Notes: generated by a model from the sequence alone, not told the origin. Numbered from the stretch's first letter, positions 46,514-57,903 are shown. The stretch: 64,000 nt of DNA from Prosopocoilus inquinatus (GCA_036172665.1 CM069872.1:47044101-47108100); one strand, 5' to 3'. A program made the numbers and translations.

Positions 46514-47612
46514 CTGTATTTTCGTTACACACTGTATGTATTACATCTCATAAAAAAATTGAAAATATTGTCCCAAGTCCCCTTTATTAAGATACGACTT
46601 ATTTGCTTCTGGAAGTAATTAATAATTACTGAATATTAGTTTTAAAAGAGAGGCAGGTACGATGTCCTCGTTATAAGAAGTCACATACAAAAAAATTCTC
46701 TTCTCGATATATTTGCCCAGCGATAATAAAAACGTATTAAAAATTAAGTCGTGTTTTCTGTGGTGTGACTCATGGAATAAAAAACAGTTCGGAAAAACTA
46801 GCTATGCGTCTGCGTTTTGTTCTTTTGTTCAAGAGAGACATGCGCTTTGGTCAATTCGCTAACCGAACTGATCGTACTCGAGTGTATAAATTTTAGTATC
46901 TAAATGTTATTCTATTTATCTATAATAAATGCGCTTAATTGTAAATTAAAATGGTGTGAGTGATTATAATAACTACATTAGTGTCGTGTATAGGTAAGAG
47001 AATTATGAAATCCGTTAAATTTTTTGCGCTTTGTGCGAATTACGATGCAAGAAAAAATTGCGATTTCGTTTGTGATATCCAAACTTATTTATTCTGGAAT
47101 GTGTATGCGATTTATGATGATGCAATTTAATAACAATTTCTTTCCCTTTTTTTTAATTTTTCGTCAGCAACGTTCTCGGCCGAGTATATGGTAGGGGTTC
47201 GTACTTAAATTTTATTTATTCATATCAGATTATTATTATTATTATTTGTATGAAGAATTCTGTTAAACTCAGACTTTGTATTCTAGAAGCACAAATTCTT
47301 GTTGACTCTTGCACAAACCTGCATAAAATTGTTTCATATTTTCTCACACGCTATTTCACTTTTTCCCTAATGGGTGTTTCACTTTTTCTCAAAAATTTAA
47401 AATACTATTAAAAAAAGCTACTTAGCAAAAAATAAATCGAAAGGGGCATTATGATTTGTGACCTATTTGCTCTATGCATAATCAATATAAAACTAAAACT
47501 GCAATTTATTTTGCAGTTACAGGGAAAATTCTACAACAAAATGTGACAATGTGACATACCGGGTGTTTCATAACAGGTGAAAAAAAATGAATTCTCATGT
47601 ACAGAATTTAAT
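46514..47612 (+). repeat. 1.1-kb tandem duplication, copy 2
   Basis: Second copy of the unit beginning at 45405. It retains the TATA box, the downstream GTAAG donor and the ACCGGGTGTTTC MITE end. Differences are scattered substitutions and short indels, including loss of a short segment around 47285. Both copies keep the promoter-like core largely intact. Confidence 0.85.
46885..46993 (+). promoter_or_regulatory. TATA promoter and leader exon ending in GTAAG (copy 2)
   Basis: Duplicate of the promoter core: TATAAA at 46885-46890 and TATAG|GTAAGAG with the GT at 46994. The CTCGAGTGTATAAA context has one substitution relative to copy 1. If the first copy is a real promoter, this one is an alternative promoter 1.1 kb downstream in the same orientation. 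Confidence 0.33.
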
Positions 47613-48108
47613 TTTAAATTAAAATGAAAGAATAAAAGAATTTTAAATTTTGCTTAGTTTCGGAGTTATCTGAGTTATGAATTAAATTATAGAAACTGAA
47701 ATAATTTATTTAGTTCTAATAAACTTAGCCTTGGAAGAAAAATTACGCACAAATCAAAGTAATGTAATTTTTTTCTTTTAATTTTTAATGCTCTTCATGA
47801 TATCCAGAACAGTCAGATTTTCCAGCAACTCTTTAATAATCTGATATAAAAAAGCTGCATACGTCATCATCACTTTGAACAATTTTTATAATTTCATTTA
47901 ATTTGTGTTATATTTTTTTTTTTGATGTTTTTGTTTAATGTTTTCGTTCTAACGCCTATTAAATACTTTTTCTGGTTATCTAACTTTGAGATCAGGTCAC
48001 TCCGAAACTAAGCAAAATCTGAAATTGTTTTATTCTTTCATTTTAACTTAAAATGAGATTATGTACATGAGACTTAATTTTTTTTCAACTGTTATAAAAT
48101 ATCCTGTA
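47557..48108. mobile_element. 552-bp mariner-type MITE with ~120-bp TIRs
   Basis: TACCGGGTGTTTCATAACAG at the left and TACAGGATATTTTATAACAG on the complement at the right begin arms. The arms continue through TTCTCATGTACA, ATTAAAATGAAAGAATAAAA and TTGCTTAGTTTCGGAGT. A solo left end of the same element ends duplication copy 1 at 46454-46513. Confidence 0.88.
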
Positions 48109-48149
48109 TATTCCTAAACATTATTTTAATTTTAATTTTATTTTTCAGT

Positions 48150-48225
48150 GACTAGTGCAGTGATGTGACTGACGTTGGTTCCAGGCGAGCGGCAAGTAGA
48201 GCGGCACGCTTCGGTACAAGGTAGG
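48150..48225 (+). other. Exon-like block (TTTTTCAG ... GTAAGTAT)
   Basis: A T-rich tract and TTTTTCAG acceptor (AG at 48148-48149) precede a distinctly GC-richer 76-base block that ends at a consensus donor GTAAGTAT (48226); an alternative donor GTAGGG lies five bases earlier. Stops occur near the start of all frames, so it would be 5' untranslated. It lies about 40 bases after the end of a complete MITE. Confidence 0.38.
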
Positions 48226-48288
48226 GTAAGTATTACGAATAAGTCTTTTTTTTTTGACAATTTCGTTTATTTTTTTGTTTAATTTTAG

Positions 48289-48324
48289 TTCCACGTCGAT
48301 AGTTCCTGATGGGGTTGCAGCGCG
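48289..48324 (+). other. Exon-like block with possible start codon
   Basis: The preceding 63-base stretch (48226-48288) has donor, T-rich tract and TTTTAG acceptor, the size of a typical short insect intron. The 36-base block contains CTGATGGGG, which would open Met-Gly-Leu-Gln-Arg before the donor CG|GTGAGT at 48325. Joined directly to the acceptor-like site before the Ly6 ATG, this start would be out of frame with Ly6, so it would act only as an upstream ORF there. Downstream exons are not identified. Confidence 0.33.
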
Positions 48325-48755
48325 GTGAGTGCGTTTTAAATTTGCTTTTGTTTTTATTGTTTGCTAATAGTACCGTGCGATCAACGGAATTTAGAATTAG
48401 AGCAGGCTGTGATATTTTCCAAAAAGTTGTCAACACAGGCTCACAGTTTGAAATTTAAAATTTTATATGTCAGAGTTGTGACATGCATTTTTTTTAAATG
48501 GTTTGTAATAGCAGATTTTCCTTTTGGATACCCCCCCTCCCCCCTAATATTCTAAAAAAAGGTTTAAACCAGCATCCCTACAAAATAAAATAACAAAATA
48601 AAGATTGTATAAAGCACGAGTATTACTTCAAATATGACAACTGTCAACTTATTATTTTTCACCCAACTACACAGCATAAAGTAGCACCAATCACAGCTTT
48701 CTCTAATTATGAATTCCATTGATCACCCGGTACTTTGACGTCAAAAATAATTTTT

Positions 48756-49149
48756 TACCTCATTTTTTCTTATTACAATCTACGAAGTAATTGTAACCTT
48801 TGGTAAGTACAATCTAACTCTCTTTACACCATTCATACAAATTAATTCAAGTGTTTCGAGCTATAAACTACACTACACTAATCAAATGCTTCTCATAAAT
48901 CTCAAGAAAATGGGTAAAAAATATTCTTTAACTTTCTTTAGCTTAAAAAAAGCATAAGTTTTAAAGCTAAAGAAAGTTGAAGAATACTTTTTAACCATTT
49001 TCTCGAGATTTACGAGAAGCACTTGATTAGCCAAGTGCAGTTTGTAGCTCAAGAAACTTGAATTAATTCATATCAATGTGTACAGAGAGTTAGATTTTAC
49101 TTACAGAAAATTACAATTACTTTGCAGATTGTAATAATAAAAAAAGGTA
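48756..49149. repeat. ~390-bp long inverted repeat (hairpin)
   Basis: Arms of about 190 bases (48756-48947 and 48959-49149) pair through ATTACAATCT, TCTAACTCTCT, AATTAATTCAAG, ATGCTTCTC and AACTTTCTTTAGCTT, with only a short loop. CACCCTGTATA at 49164-49174 could be the right end of a mariner-type element carrying this hairpin. Confidence 0.88.
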
Positions 49150-49255
49150 CCTTAATAAAGAAACACCCTGTATAGTTTAACTCGAAGGCTTTCGCGGGCG
49201 GGCATCGTCCGTAATTGAACCGGCATCAGAGGTAAGAAATACCTCCTGCCGATAA

Positions 49256-49800
49256 GAAATTGTCTAATTGAATACAAACAGACGAAATAATTTTATCCGA
49301 CAATAGGAAAAAATGTTATGAAAAAAATGTAAAACACATTGATGTAAAAATAAAGTCAAACGAAAAAGAAAACAAAAAAACCCAAAAGATAAAGATTATA
49401 AAAAATTTATTTATTTATTTACATTTTAATTCCTTCGATCGATCGTAATTTTTGTTTTCTCTTTCACGTAATTTGATTTTAATTATTGAATATCAATTGA
49501 TCGTCTTTTGTTTCTTTTGTTTACTTGCTTTGAATGTATTTTACATTTTGATCCCTTTGATCGATCGCCATTTTCCTTTTCTCTTTTATGCGTTTTGATT
49601 TTATTTTTTGATTACCAATTGATCGTCGTTTTTAATTTTTTTGCTTCCTCGATTTGAATTTATTTTTTAAATTGTTACATTTACATTCGATCGATCGCCA
49701 TTTTTATTTGATTTGATTATTTTACTTTTTGATTGTACAGAGTGTATGGAAATTGCTAGTACAAAAAAAAACTGTCGCATCTGGAAGTTCTAAAATAAAA
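49256..49800 (+). pseudogene. Inverted, broken copy of the lysine-rich ORF, split by T-rich array
   Basis: Plus-strand 49256-49395 matches the minus strand of about 50310-50110 closely, including a shared stretch starting AATACAAACAGACGAAATAA, but lacks part of the sequence and contains in-frame stops. The match resumes at 49745 (TGGAAATTGCTAGTACAAAA). The intervening 49405-49738 is T-rich array DNA that is absent from the other copy. The two copies form an inverted pair about 1 kb across. Confidence 0.55.
49405..49738. repeat. T-rich CGATCG array, block 1
   Basis: About two and a half degenerate units carrying TTTACATTTTRATYCCTT, TCGATCGATCGYYATTTT, CTCTTTYAYGYRATTTGATT and CAATTGATCGTCTTTT. 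It interrupts the plus-strand copy of the lysine-rich ORF. Confidence 0.8.
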
Positions 49801-49944
49801 AAAAAAACATTTAAAATTTTTTTTTACTATTATTATTTTTCCATCAATTAACACTATATTCGTCAATTATTTATTTGTATAAGCGGCATTCATTTCGGTA
49901 ATAACAAGTGTATGGATTTGTGATTATTGTGACAGCTTATTACC

Positions 49945-50241
49945 TTAATTCAGTGGCGCAACAACAATTTTGGCCAAATTTTTAGAAATTTTTTTCTCGA
50001 AAAGGACTTTTATTTTTTTTGCCGATGACTTCAACTCGCCATCACCAACTACAAATTTTTTTTGTACTAGCAATTTCCAAACATCCGGTTCTTTTTCTTT
50101 AACATTTAGCGATAAAATTTTTTTATAATCTTTATTTTCGTCTATCATCTTTTGTGTTTTTTTGTTTTCTTTTTCGTTTGACTTTATTTTTACATCATTG
50201 TGTTTTACAATTTTTTCATAACATTTTACTAAACTCTCCAT
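49945..50241 (-). CDS. Lysine-rich ORF within a transposon end (doubtful gene)
   Basis: A 98-residue ORF with a true ATG. It is rich in Lys, Glu and Asn and has no recognised domain. Its last codons run through a hAT-like end (CAGTGGCG on plus at 49952) into flanking DNA, so at least the C terminus is accidental or the ORF is element-encoded. A damaged inverted copy of the same sequence lies at 49256-49400 plus 49738-49800 (+). Parts of this ORF read on the minus strand resemble units of the T-rich array to the right (shared motif GATAGACGAAAATAAA). Probably a non-autonomous element fragment. Confidence 0.3.
   Translation of the reverse strand: MESLVKCYEKIVKHNDVKIKSNEKENKKTQKMIDENKDYKKILSLNVKEKEPDVWKLLVQKKFVVGDGELKSSAKKIKVLFEKKISKNLAKIVVAPLN
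49952..49965 (+). mobile_element. hAT-like end CAGTGGCGCAACAAC
   Basis: CAGTGGCGCAAC, preceded by CCTTAATT, has the form of the other hAT left ends in the window. No partner with the same 8-bp flank was found. Confidence 0.4.
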
Positions 50242-50399
50242 ATTTGTTAACTAAGTTTTTCCTATTGTCGTATATAATTATTTCGTCTGTTTGTATTCAT
50301 TTAGACAAAGTAAAACCGAATAAATTAAAAAAATAAAAATAAAGGCTTATGAATTGATAATTAAAAAATAAAATCATATGGAATGAAAGATAAAGTAAG

Positions 50400-52620
50400 T
50401 TTATATTTAATTTAAAGTTTTTAACTTTCGATATTATAATTATTAATTATTATTTTTATATTATAACATAATGTAATAAGTTCGTTAAAATTGGTGGACG
50501 CTTTTCAATTTATTAACAATCTTAAAATAGTAAATATACTGATTCTCTTGATTTTATTTCATTCTTTTTTAGTTTTTTAGTCTTTACTTAATTCAATTTG
50601 ACTTTACTTTATATTTATCAGTTTGATTCCCTTTTTTTTCTCTTAATAATAATAATAATAATAATTTATTTATTCCCATAAGACATGTGCGCACTATATC
50701 GATTTGACTAAGTGTTATAAAATATTTACTTTCGTCTTATCTTCATCACCGATCGTCTTTTATTTTAATTGCATTCAATTTATTTTCATTTTTTTTCATT
50801 TATCAGTTTGTCTTTCATTCGAAACGATGTTATTTTTTAATTATTAAATGACGAGCCTTTTGTTTTTTTTTATTTACTCAATTTGAGATTATTTTACATT
50901 TCAATCCCTTCAATCGATCGTCATTTTTGTTTTTCTCTTTTATGCGATTTGATTTTATTTGATTGTTATATTTTTATTTTTAACTTTTGATTAATTTTTT
51001 GTATAATATTTGTTTTCGTCTATCATCTTTTCTTTCTTTAGTTTCAATTTATTTAATACTTGATTCAATTTGATTTTATTTAATACTTGATTCCATTTGA
51101 TTTTATTTTATATTTGGCTTATCAGTTTGATTCCCTTCTTCTCTTTAGTGCACTAAATCGATTTGACTAAGTATTATAAAATATTTATTTTCGTATTATT
51201 TTCATTACCGATCATCTTTTATTTTGATTTCATTCAATTTATTTTTATTTTTAACTATCAGTTTGTCTTTAATTTGATACGATTTTATTTTTTAATTATC
51301 AAATAATCGTTTTGTGTTTTTTTTATTTACTCAAATCGAGATTATTTTACATTTTAATCTATTTAATCGATCCTCTTTTTTGTTTTCTCCTTTATGTGAT
51401 TTGATTTTATTTGATTATTATATTTTTCTTTTTAACTTTTTATATAATTTTTATTTTCGTCTATCATCTTTTCTTCCTTTCGTTTGATTTTATTTAATAC
51501 TTGATTCAATTTGATTCGATTTTATATTTGGTTTATCAGTTTGATTCCCTTTTGTTTTCTCTTTAGTGCACTAAATCGATTTCACTAAGTGTTATTATAT
51601 GATGTAATATTTATTTTCGTCTTATCTTCTTCACCGATCGTCTTTTATTTTGATTTCATTCAATTTTTTTTTAACTATCACTTTCATTGATTTGATACGA
51701 TTTAATTTTTAAATTATCAAATGACCGTCTGTTGTTTTCTTTTATTTACTCAATTTGAGATTATTTTACATTTTAATCCCTTGGATCGATCGCCAATTTT
51801 ATTTTCTCTTTTATGCGATTTGATTTTATTTGTTAATTATATTTTCCTTTTTAAGTTTCAATTAATTTTTTTTATTTAATTTTAATTTTCGTCTGTTATT
51901 TTTTTTGTTTTTTTTTTCTCGTTTGATTTTATTTAATACAATTTTCTATTTTACATTATCAATTGATTGACATTTGGTGTTGCTTTTTCTGTTTTTTCTT
52001 TCATTTACTCAACTTGAGTTTGTCAATTTGTTGTCAATTTCACAGTTTTACACGATTTGATTTTATTTAATTGAAATCAACCTTTAATTAACAATTATTT
52101 CTTAACCCACAGTCTCCTTTATTATTTTAGTTGATTTTATTTCTCAATTATATTTTCCCTTGAACATTTAGTTAATTTTTTTAAACAATTTTTATTTTCG
52201 TCTATCTTTTTTTTTGTTTTTTCTTTCGTTTTGTTTTATATAATACAATTTTTTAATTTTTAATTATCAATTGATTGACTTTTGTTGTTGTTTTTTGTTT
52301 TGTTTTTCTTTCATTTACTTAACTTGAGTTTGTCAAATTGTTGTGAATTTCACAGTTTTACGCGATTTGATTTTAATTGTTAATTATATTTTAATACAAT
52401 TATTTTAATTTAATTTTAATATATTTTAATACAAAATTGATAAAATAAAAATAAATTAAATGAAATCAAATAAAAGGAGAAACAAAGATAAACGCGATTT
52501 GATTTTATTTGTTAATTATATTTTAATGCAATTATTTTAATTTAATTTTAATATATTTTAATACAAAATTGATAAAATAAATATAAATTAAATTTAATCG
52601 AATAAAAAGAGAAACAAAGA
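50400..52620. repeat. T-rich CGATCG array, block 2
   Basis: Strong strand asymmetry (T on plus, A on minus). Higher-order units start near TTATCAGTTTGATTCCC at 50625, 51119 and 51533. Shared modules are CACCGATCGTCTTTTATTTT, ACTCAATTTGAGATTATTT, YGATCGATCGCCATTTT, TTTATGCGATTTGATTTTA and ATTTTCGTCTATCATCTTTT. An exact-register 132-bp duplication lies at 52361-52624 (CGCGATTTGATT at 52361 and 52493). An AATAATAAT run is near 50647. No coding. Confidence 0.9.
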
Positions 52621-52634
52621 TCGATAAATTAATT

Positions 52635-52760
52635 ATACAGCGTGGAAACTAAGTATCGGATTAATTCGGTATTTTCAAGACGATTAATTAAAAAAGAACA
52701 ATTAATAGGTTTCGTGAAAAGAATGGTTCTTCAGGTATCATTTGTGGTGAGAGTCACTGT
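52635..52760. mobile_element. Solo mariner-type end (TACAGCGTGGAAACTAAG)
   Basis: Matches the left TIR of the MITE at 39692. No right end is seen nearby, so it marks a truncated copy at the end of array block 2. Confidence 0.65.
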
Positions 52761-53901
52761 ACCTACCATGTAAAAACGTGGAAATAAAAATTAAAACAGA
52801 ACTAAAACAACCGTCACGTTTAAAGCAGTCTTAAATTCATATTTTACACTCTATGTATATGTTAGCTGCATATTAGTTTATGAATTATACAAAAGTGAAG
52901 CTAATAAGAAAAACATGAGAAAATACGCAGCAATGTTTCCATTACGTTTTAATCATAACCCTGAACAAATACAGAAGTATTTCTCGGCGCCTGAATATTT
53001 TATACCGTACCGCAAAATTTTCTTTGCCCCCTTGAAAAACGCGCCGTTTTTAATTCAATATAACATTAAATTTTAAATTAAAAAATCCGGCAAGCGGAAC
53101 AGAACTCCATGCACGGTTTCTATTGTGAGTCGGTTGGTTGGTAACCGCAAGGGCGTCGCTCAAGAAAAAAAAAATAGAAACGATTCTGGCTAAAACGCGT
53201 TTAGTTTAAACTAGTCGCGTCTCTGCGTGAAGTTAGAACAATGTTATTAGTGTATAACCACATGTTTGCGGTGGTGATTATTTCTGCACGTGAATCCATA
53301 ATTTTTGCGCTGCAATTTTATAATTTCTATTAGGCTCACTTGATACATCAACTTAATAACATGTTATTATTCTTCGAATAGTTGTGGTGAGTGAGGAATT
53401 TTTACGAATAACCAACAGTAATTACGCCGCAATCCTTTTCCTTTTGTGTGTATTATTCATGATGGTAATGATTGTATTAGTCGTATGTTATTACGTTTAT
53501 TCAACACAAAAGAGAAAAAAAAATTAATAAATTATTAATTAAAGTTACTCGCGGTCGTTTAGATTACAGGTTTTATGCGATTGAAACGCCGCGAGCTTTT
53601 CTAAATTTTAAAGTCAGAAGACAAACTTTAAAAATACCTTACACTGAAAGGAGAAATTAATTACTGTTTTTTTGTTTTTTGTAAAATAAATCTCCATCTA
53701 ACTGCTTGATCTGAATTTCTTAATTGCATGTAGAATTGAATTTCCTGCTTATTACACAAATGTCTCTAATAGATGATTAGATTATAATGTATACACTTCA
53801 TTAACTTTAGAATTGCACAGAAAAGAAATTATTCCAATTATCAAATAGTCCTGAAATTTATTTCAAAATTTAGGAAATGAACGAGCAAATGTTTCAGGAT
53901 A
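52761..53901. other. Non-array sequence between T-rich blocks
   Basis: Composition returns to background. A GC-richer patch at 53080-53250 (GTCGGTTGGTTGG, ACGCGTTTAGTTTAAACTAG) has no frame. No gene recognised. Confidence 0.35.
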
Positions 53902-54299
53902 TACAGGGTGGCTTATAAGTCACCGTATTCCTTTGAAACCGTTAGTAGATTACCGAATATCTGCTCAAACCTACAATCATATAAATACAAAAATATTTGC
54001 GGATTTGTATAAAACGAACATATTAGAAGCTCTTTTCACTTAAAAAGAAAAATAATAATCTTACATGTAAACAAACGATACTTATAAACAAATAGATGTC
54101 CTTAATACTCCCTTAACAAATTGTGCTTTTAAAGAAACAACATTTTCGACCAGCACAACAAACATTTTCGACCAACTCTTATTCCAAGAATAACATCTGT
54201 TGTATGAGGACTAGATTTTATAGTCTGCAATAATTTTTCACCTCTCCTTAAAATTATGTAAGTTTGCTTGTAAATAATCGCACTCTACTTTCAAACACG

Positions 54300-57297
54300 C
54301 TTTTAAGTATAATTTTTTAAGTTTTTAACTCTCGATATTATAATTCGATAATGTAATAAGTTGGTTAATATTGGTGGACCCCTTTCAAATTATTAACATT
54401 CTTAAAATAGTAAAATATACTGATTCGCTTTGACCTTATTTCATTTTTTTTTAGTTCTTTAGTCTTTACTTAATTTAATTTGACTTTATTTTATATTTGA
54501 TTTATCAGTTTGATTCCCTTTTGTTTTCTCTTTAGTGCACTAAATCGATTTCACTAAGTGTTATAAAATATTTAATTTTGTCTTATCTTCATCACCGATC
54601 GTCTTTTATTTTAATTGCATTCAATTTATTTTCATTTTTTAACTATCAGTTTGTCTTTCATTCGATACGATGTTATTTTTTTAATTATTAAATGTTCACC
54701 TCTTGTATTCTTTTTCATTTGCTCAATTTGAGATTATTTTACATATTTTATCCTTTCGATCGATCGCCATTTTTGCGTTCTCTTTTATGTGATTTGATTT
54801 TATTTGTTAATTATATTATCCTTTTTAAGTTTCAATTAATTTCTTTTATTTAATTTTAATTTTCGTCTGTTATTTTTTTTGTTTTTTTTTTCTCGTTTGA
54901 TTTTATTTAATACAATTTTTTATTTTTAATTATCAATTGATTGACTTTTGGTGTTGCTTTCTCTGTTTTTTCTTTCATTTACTCAATTTGAGTTTGTCAA
55001 TTTGTTGTCAATTTCACAGTTTTAAATGATTTGATTTTATTTAATTGAAATTAACCTTTAATTAACAATTATTTCTTAAACCACGGTCTCCTTTACTATT
55101 TTAGTTGATTTTATTTCTCAATTATATTTTTCCTGAACATTCAATTAATTTTTTTAAATAATTTTTATTTTCGTCTATCTTTTTTTTTGTTTCTTCTTTC
55201 GTTTTGTTTTATTTAATACAATTTTTAAATTTTTAATTATCAATTGATTGATAAGTAAAATATAAAATAAAATCAAATTGAATCAAGTATTAAATGAAAT
55301 CAAATGAAAGAAGAAAAAAAGATAGGGGACGAAAATAAAACTTTAAAAATTTATAAAAAAACTAATTAAATGTTGAAAGGACAACATTTAATTATTTTTT
55401 TTATAAATTTTTAAAGTTTTATTTTCGTCCCCTATCTTTTTTTCTTCTTTCATTTGATTTCATTAAAATTTATTTATAAAATATTTATTTTCCTATTATT
55501 TTAACTGTCAGTTTGTCTTTAATTCGATACGATTTTATTTTTTAATTATTAAATAATCGTTTTGTGTTTTTTTATTTACTCAATTTGAGATTATTTTACA
55601 TTTTAATCCCTTCTATCGATCGCCATTTTTATTTTCTCTTTTGTGCGATTTGATTTTATTTGATTGTTATATTTTTCTTTTTAATTTTTGATTAATTTTT
55701 TATATAATTTTTATTTTCGTCTATCATCTTTTCTTTCTTTCGTTTGATTTTATTTAATACTTGATTCAATTTTATTTTATTTTATATTTAGTTTATCAGT
55801 TTGATTCCCTTTTGTTTTCTCTTTAGTGCACTAAATCGATTTGACTCAAGTGTTATTAGAAGATGTAATATTTACTTTCGTCTTATCTTCATCATCGATC
55901 GTCTTTTATTTTGATTTCATTCAATTTTTTTTAACTATCACTTTTGCTTTCATTTGATATTTGATATTTTCTAATTATCAAATGATCGTCTTTTGTTTTT
56001 TTTTTTATTTACTCAATTGAGTCTATCATCTTTTTTTGCTTTTTTTTCGTTTGATTTTAATTTTAATTATCAATTGATTGACTTCTGATTTTTTCTGTTT
56101 TTCTCTCATTTGCTCAACTTGAGTTTGTCAATTTGTTGTGAATTTCACAGTTTTACGCGAATTGATTTTATATTTTTATTTATATTTTTCCTTTAACATC
56201 TGATTAATTTTTTTATATAATTTTTATTTTCGTCTATCTTTTTTCTTTCTTTCGTTTTGTTTTATTTAATACAATTTTTTTATTTTTTTTATTATCAATT
56301 GATTGATTTTTGTTGTTGTTTTTTTTGTTTTTTTCTTTCATTTACTTAACTTGAGTTTGTCAATTTGTTGTCAGTTTCACAGTTTTACGCGATTTGATTT
56401 TATTTGTTAATTATATTTCTCCTTGAATATTTAATTAATTTATTTTTGGTTTATCATCTTTTTTTGCTTTTTCTTTCGTTTAATTTTATTTAATACAATT
56501 TTTATTTTTTAATTATCAATTGATTGACTTTTGTTGTTGTCTTTTTTCAGTTTTTTTTTTTTCATTTGCTCGACTTGGGTTTGTCAATTTCGCAGTTTTA
56601 CTCCTTTGTTTCCATAGTTATATTTTTATTTCACACTTTCAAATAACGTTTTCTCTTTCATGCGATTTGATTTGATTTTTCAATTGTATTTTTTCTTTAA
56701 CATTTAATGAATTTAATCTTTATTTTCGTCTACCATCTTTTTCTTTTGTTTTTTCGCTTGATTTTATTCGATACAATTTTTTATTCTTTAATTATCAATT
56801 GATTGACTTTTGTTGTATTCTTTTTTCATTTATTCAATTTGAGTATATTTAATTTTACATTTTTAATATTTGCAGATCAAATTTTTTGTTGTCAATATTT
56901 ATATTGATTTGCCTTATTCTTAGTTTTACACGTTTTTGTTTTCGTCTTATCTCCTACATTAGATTTAATGATATTGTATTTTTATTTTGATTTTCAATTA
57001 ATCACCTTTTTTTTCTTTTTCTGTATGCATATCTTTATTTTACAGTTACTTTTTTATTTCGCAGTTTTGCTCCTTTGTTCCCACAGTTAAATTTTTATTT
57101 CACACCTTCAAATAACGTCATATTTAAAAAATTTTAAATACGTCAAATAACAGTCACTTATTATTTTACCTACTTTTTAAAATTTATTTAGTATTTTCTG
57201 CTCTTCATAATGCGAAGAAGACAAACCTTTTTCCCCTAAACCAAGAGCCCCACTGAAATATCTCGTCCGAGACCTCGCAGTTATTAAAGCCGCCTCT
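54300..57297. repeat. T-rich CGATCG array, block 3, ending in hAT C-type 3' end
   Basis: Starts with TTTTTAAGTTTTTAACTCTC ... TTGGTGGACCCCTTTCAAA, matching 39420-39500 (hAT C) and 50410-50520. It continues with the same modules as block 2. The right edge (57127-57297: TTTAGTATTTTCTGCTCTTC, CCTCGCAGTTATTAAAGCCGCCTCTG in parts) matches the hAT C 3' end, so the block is an expanded relative of that element. No 8-bp target duplication could be shown. Confidence 0.8.
55296..55461. repeat. 80-bp-arm hairpin within the T-rich array
   Basis: 55296-55375 and 55382-55461 are inverted complements with at most a few mismatches, separated by 6 bases. The left arm reverses the usual strand polarity of the array (A-rich on plus), so a unit was copied in inverted orientation beside its neighbour. 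Confidence 0.9.
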
Positions 57298-57592
57298 GGT
57301 AGAACTCACTTGCAATTGATTTGATATATCAAAGAAATTTTTAGAATTATTTTGCAAGCTGATTGTATTATCAAATTTCGAAAATAAATCAGAATGAATG
57401 TTCAAATAGGTTGGATTTTTTTAGAGAAGTATATTTGCAACCATTGTATTTCAAACTTAATTAAAATTTTTAACTTAATGTTTGTTGCATTTGTTTGCAT
57501 TTTTTACAATGCCAAAATGGTCAAATCATTTGCAAATAAGCTCTACTAATATCCCCTCAAAGGAATACGTCAACTTACCAATCGTCGCTGTA

Positions 57593-57903
57593 TATCATTT
57601 TTATTTTTTGTGGAACTTGTAATATTTTTTTAAACTATTAATAATATTGGTAGTTTATAAAATTAAAAAAGAACGATTTGATATGTACTAGCAACCGTTC
57701 CATGAGGTAATAACAAAATCTTTTAGTCAATTATCCACAGACAGTTTATTTGCAAATTGGAAGGAACATATAATGATGACTGTTAAAACCAAGTCTTTAT
57801 GTTTAATATTATTTTTTATATTTCTTTCTGAATATGGTCATCCTTGATTATTTCACAATAAAAAAAAAAAACACAAATTACCTATTCTTAGCTAAACGTC
57901 AAA
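57593..57903. other. Upstream region of the Ly6 gene
   Basis: AT-rich, no clear TATA box at a fitting distance. An acceptor-like CTATTCTTAG ends at 57889, leaving open that the ATG lies in a second exon. Confidence 0.4.

Larger units (their letters stand above)
53902..57592. mobile_element. Mariner-type element split by array/hAT-like insertion
   Basis: TACAGGGTGGCTTATAAGTC, then CGTATTCCTTTGA at 53902 pairs with TCAAAGGAATACG ... GCTGTA ending at 57592, both TA-flanked. The 3.7 kb between consists largely of T-rich array that ends in a hAT C-type 3' end at about 57297. The simplest reading is a small mariner-type element with a later hAT-type insertion. Confidence 0.5.

Noticed and set aside
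45405..47612. LTR retrotransposon with two LTRs
   Set aside because: The copies abut directly with no internal region, no reverse transcriptase, and no TG...CA ends at the boundaries; a tandem duplication fits better.
53902..57592. A single autonomous 3.7-kb mariner element
   Set aside because: No transposase frame; most of the interior is T-rich array belonging to a different element type.
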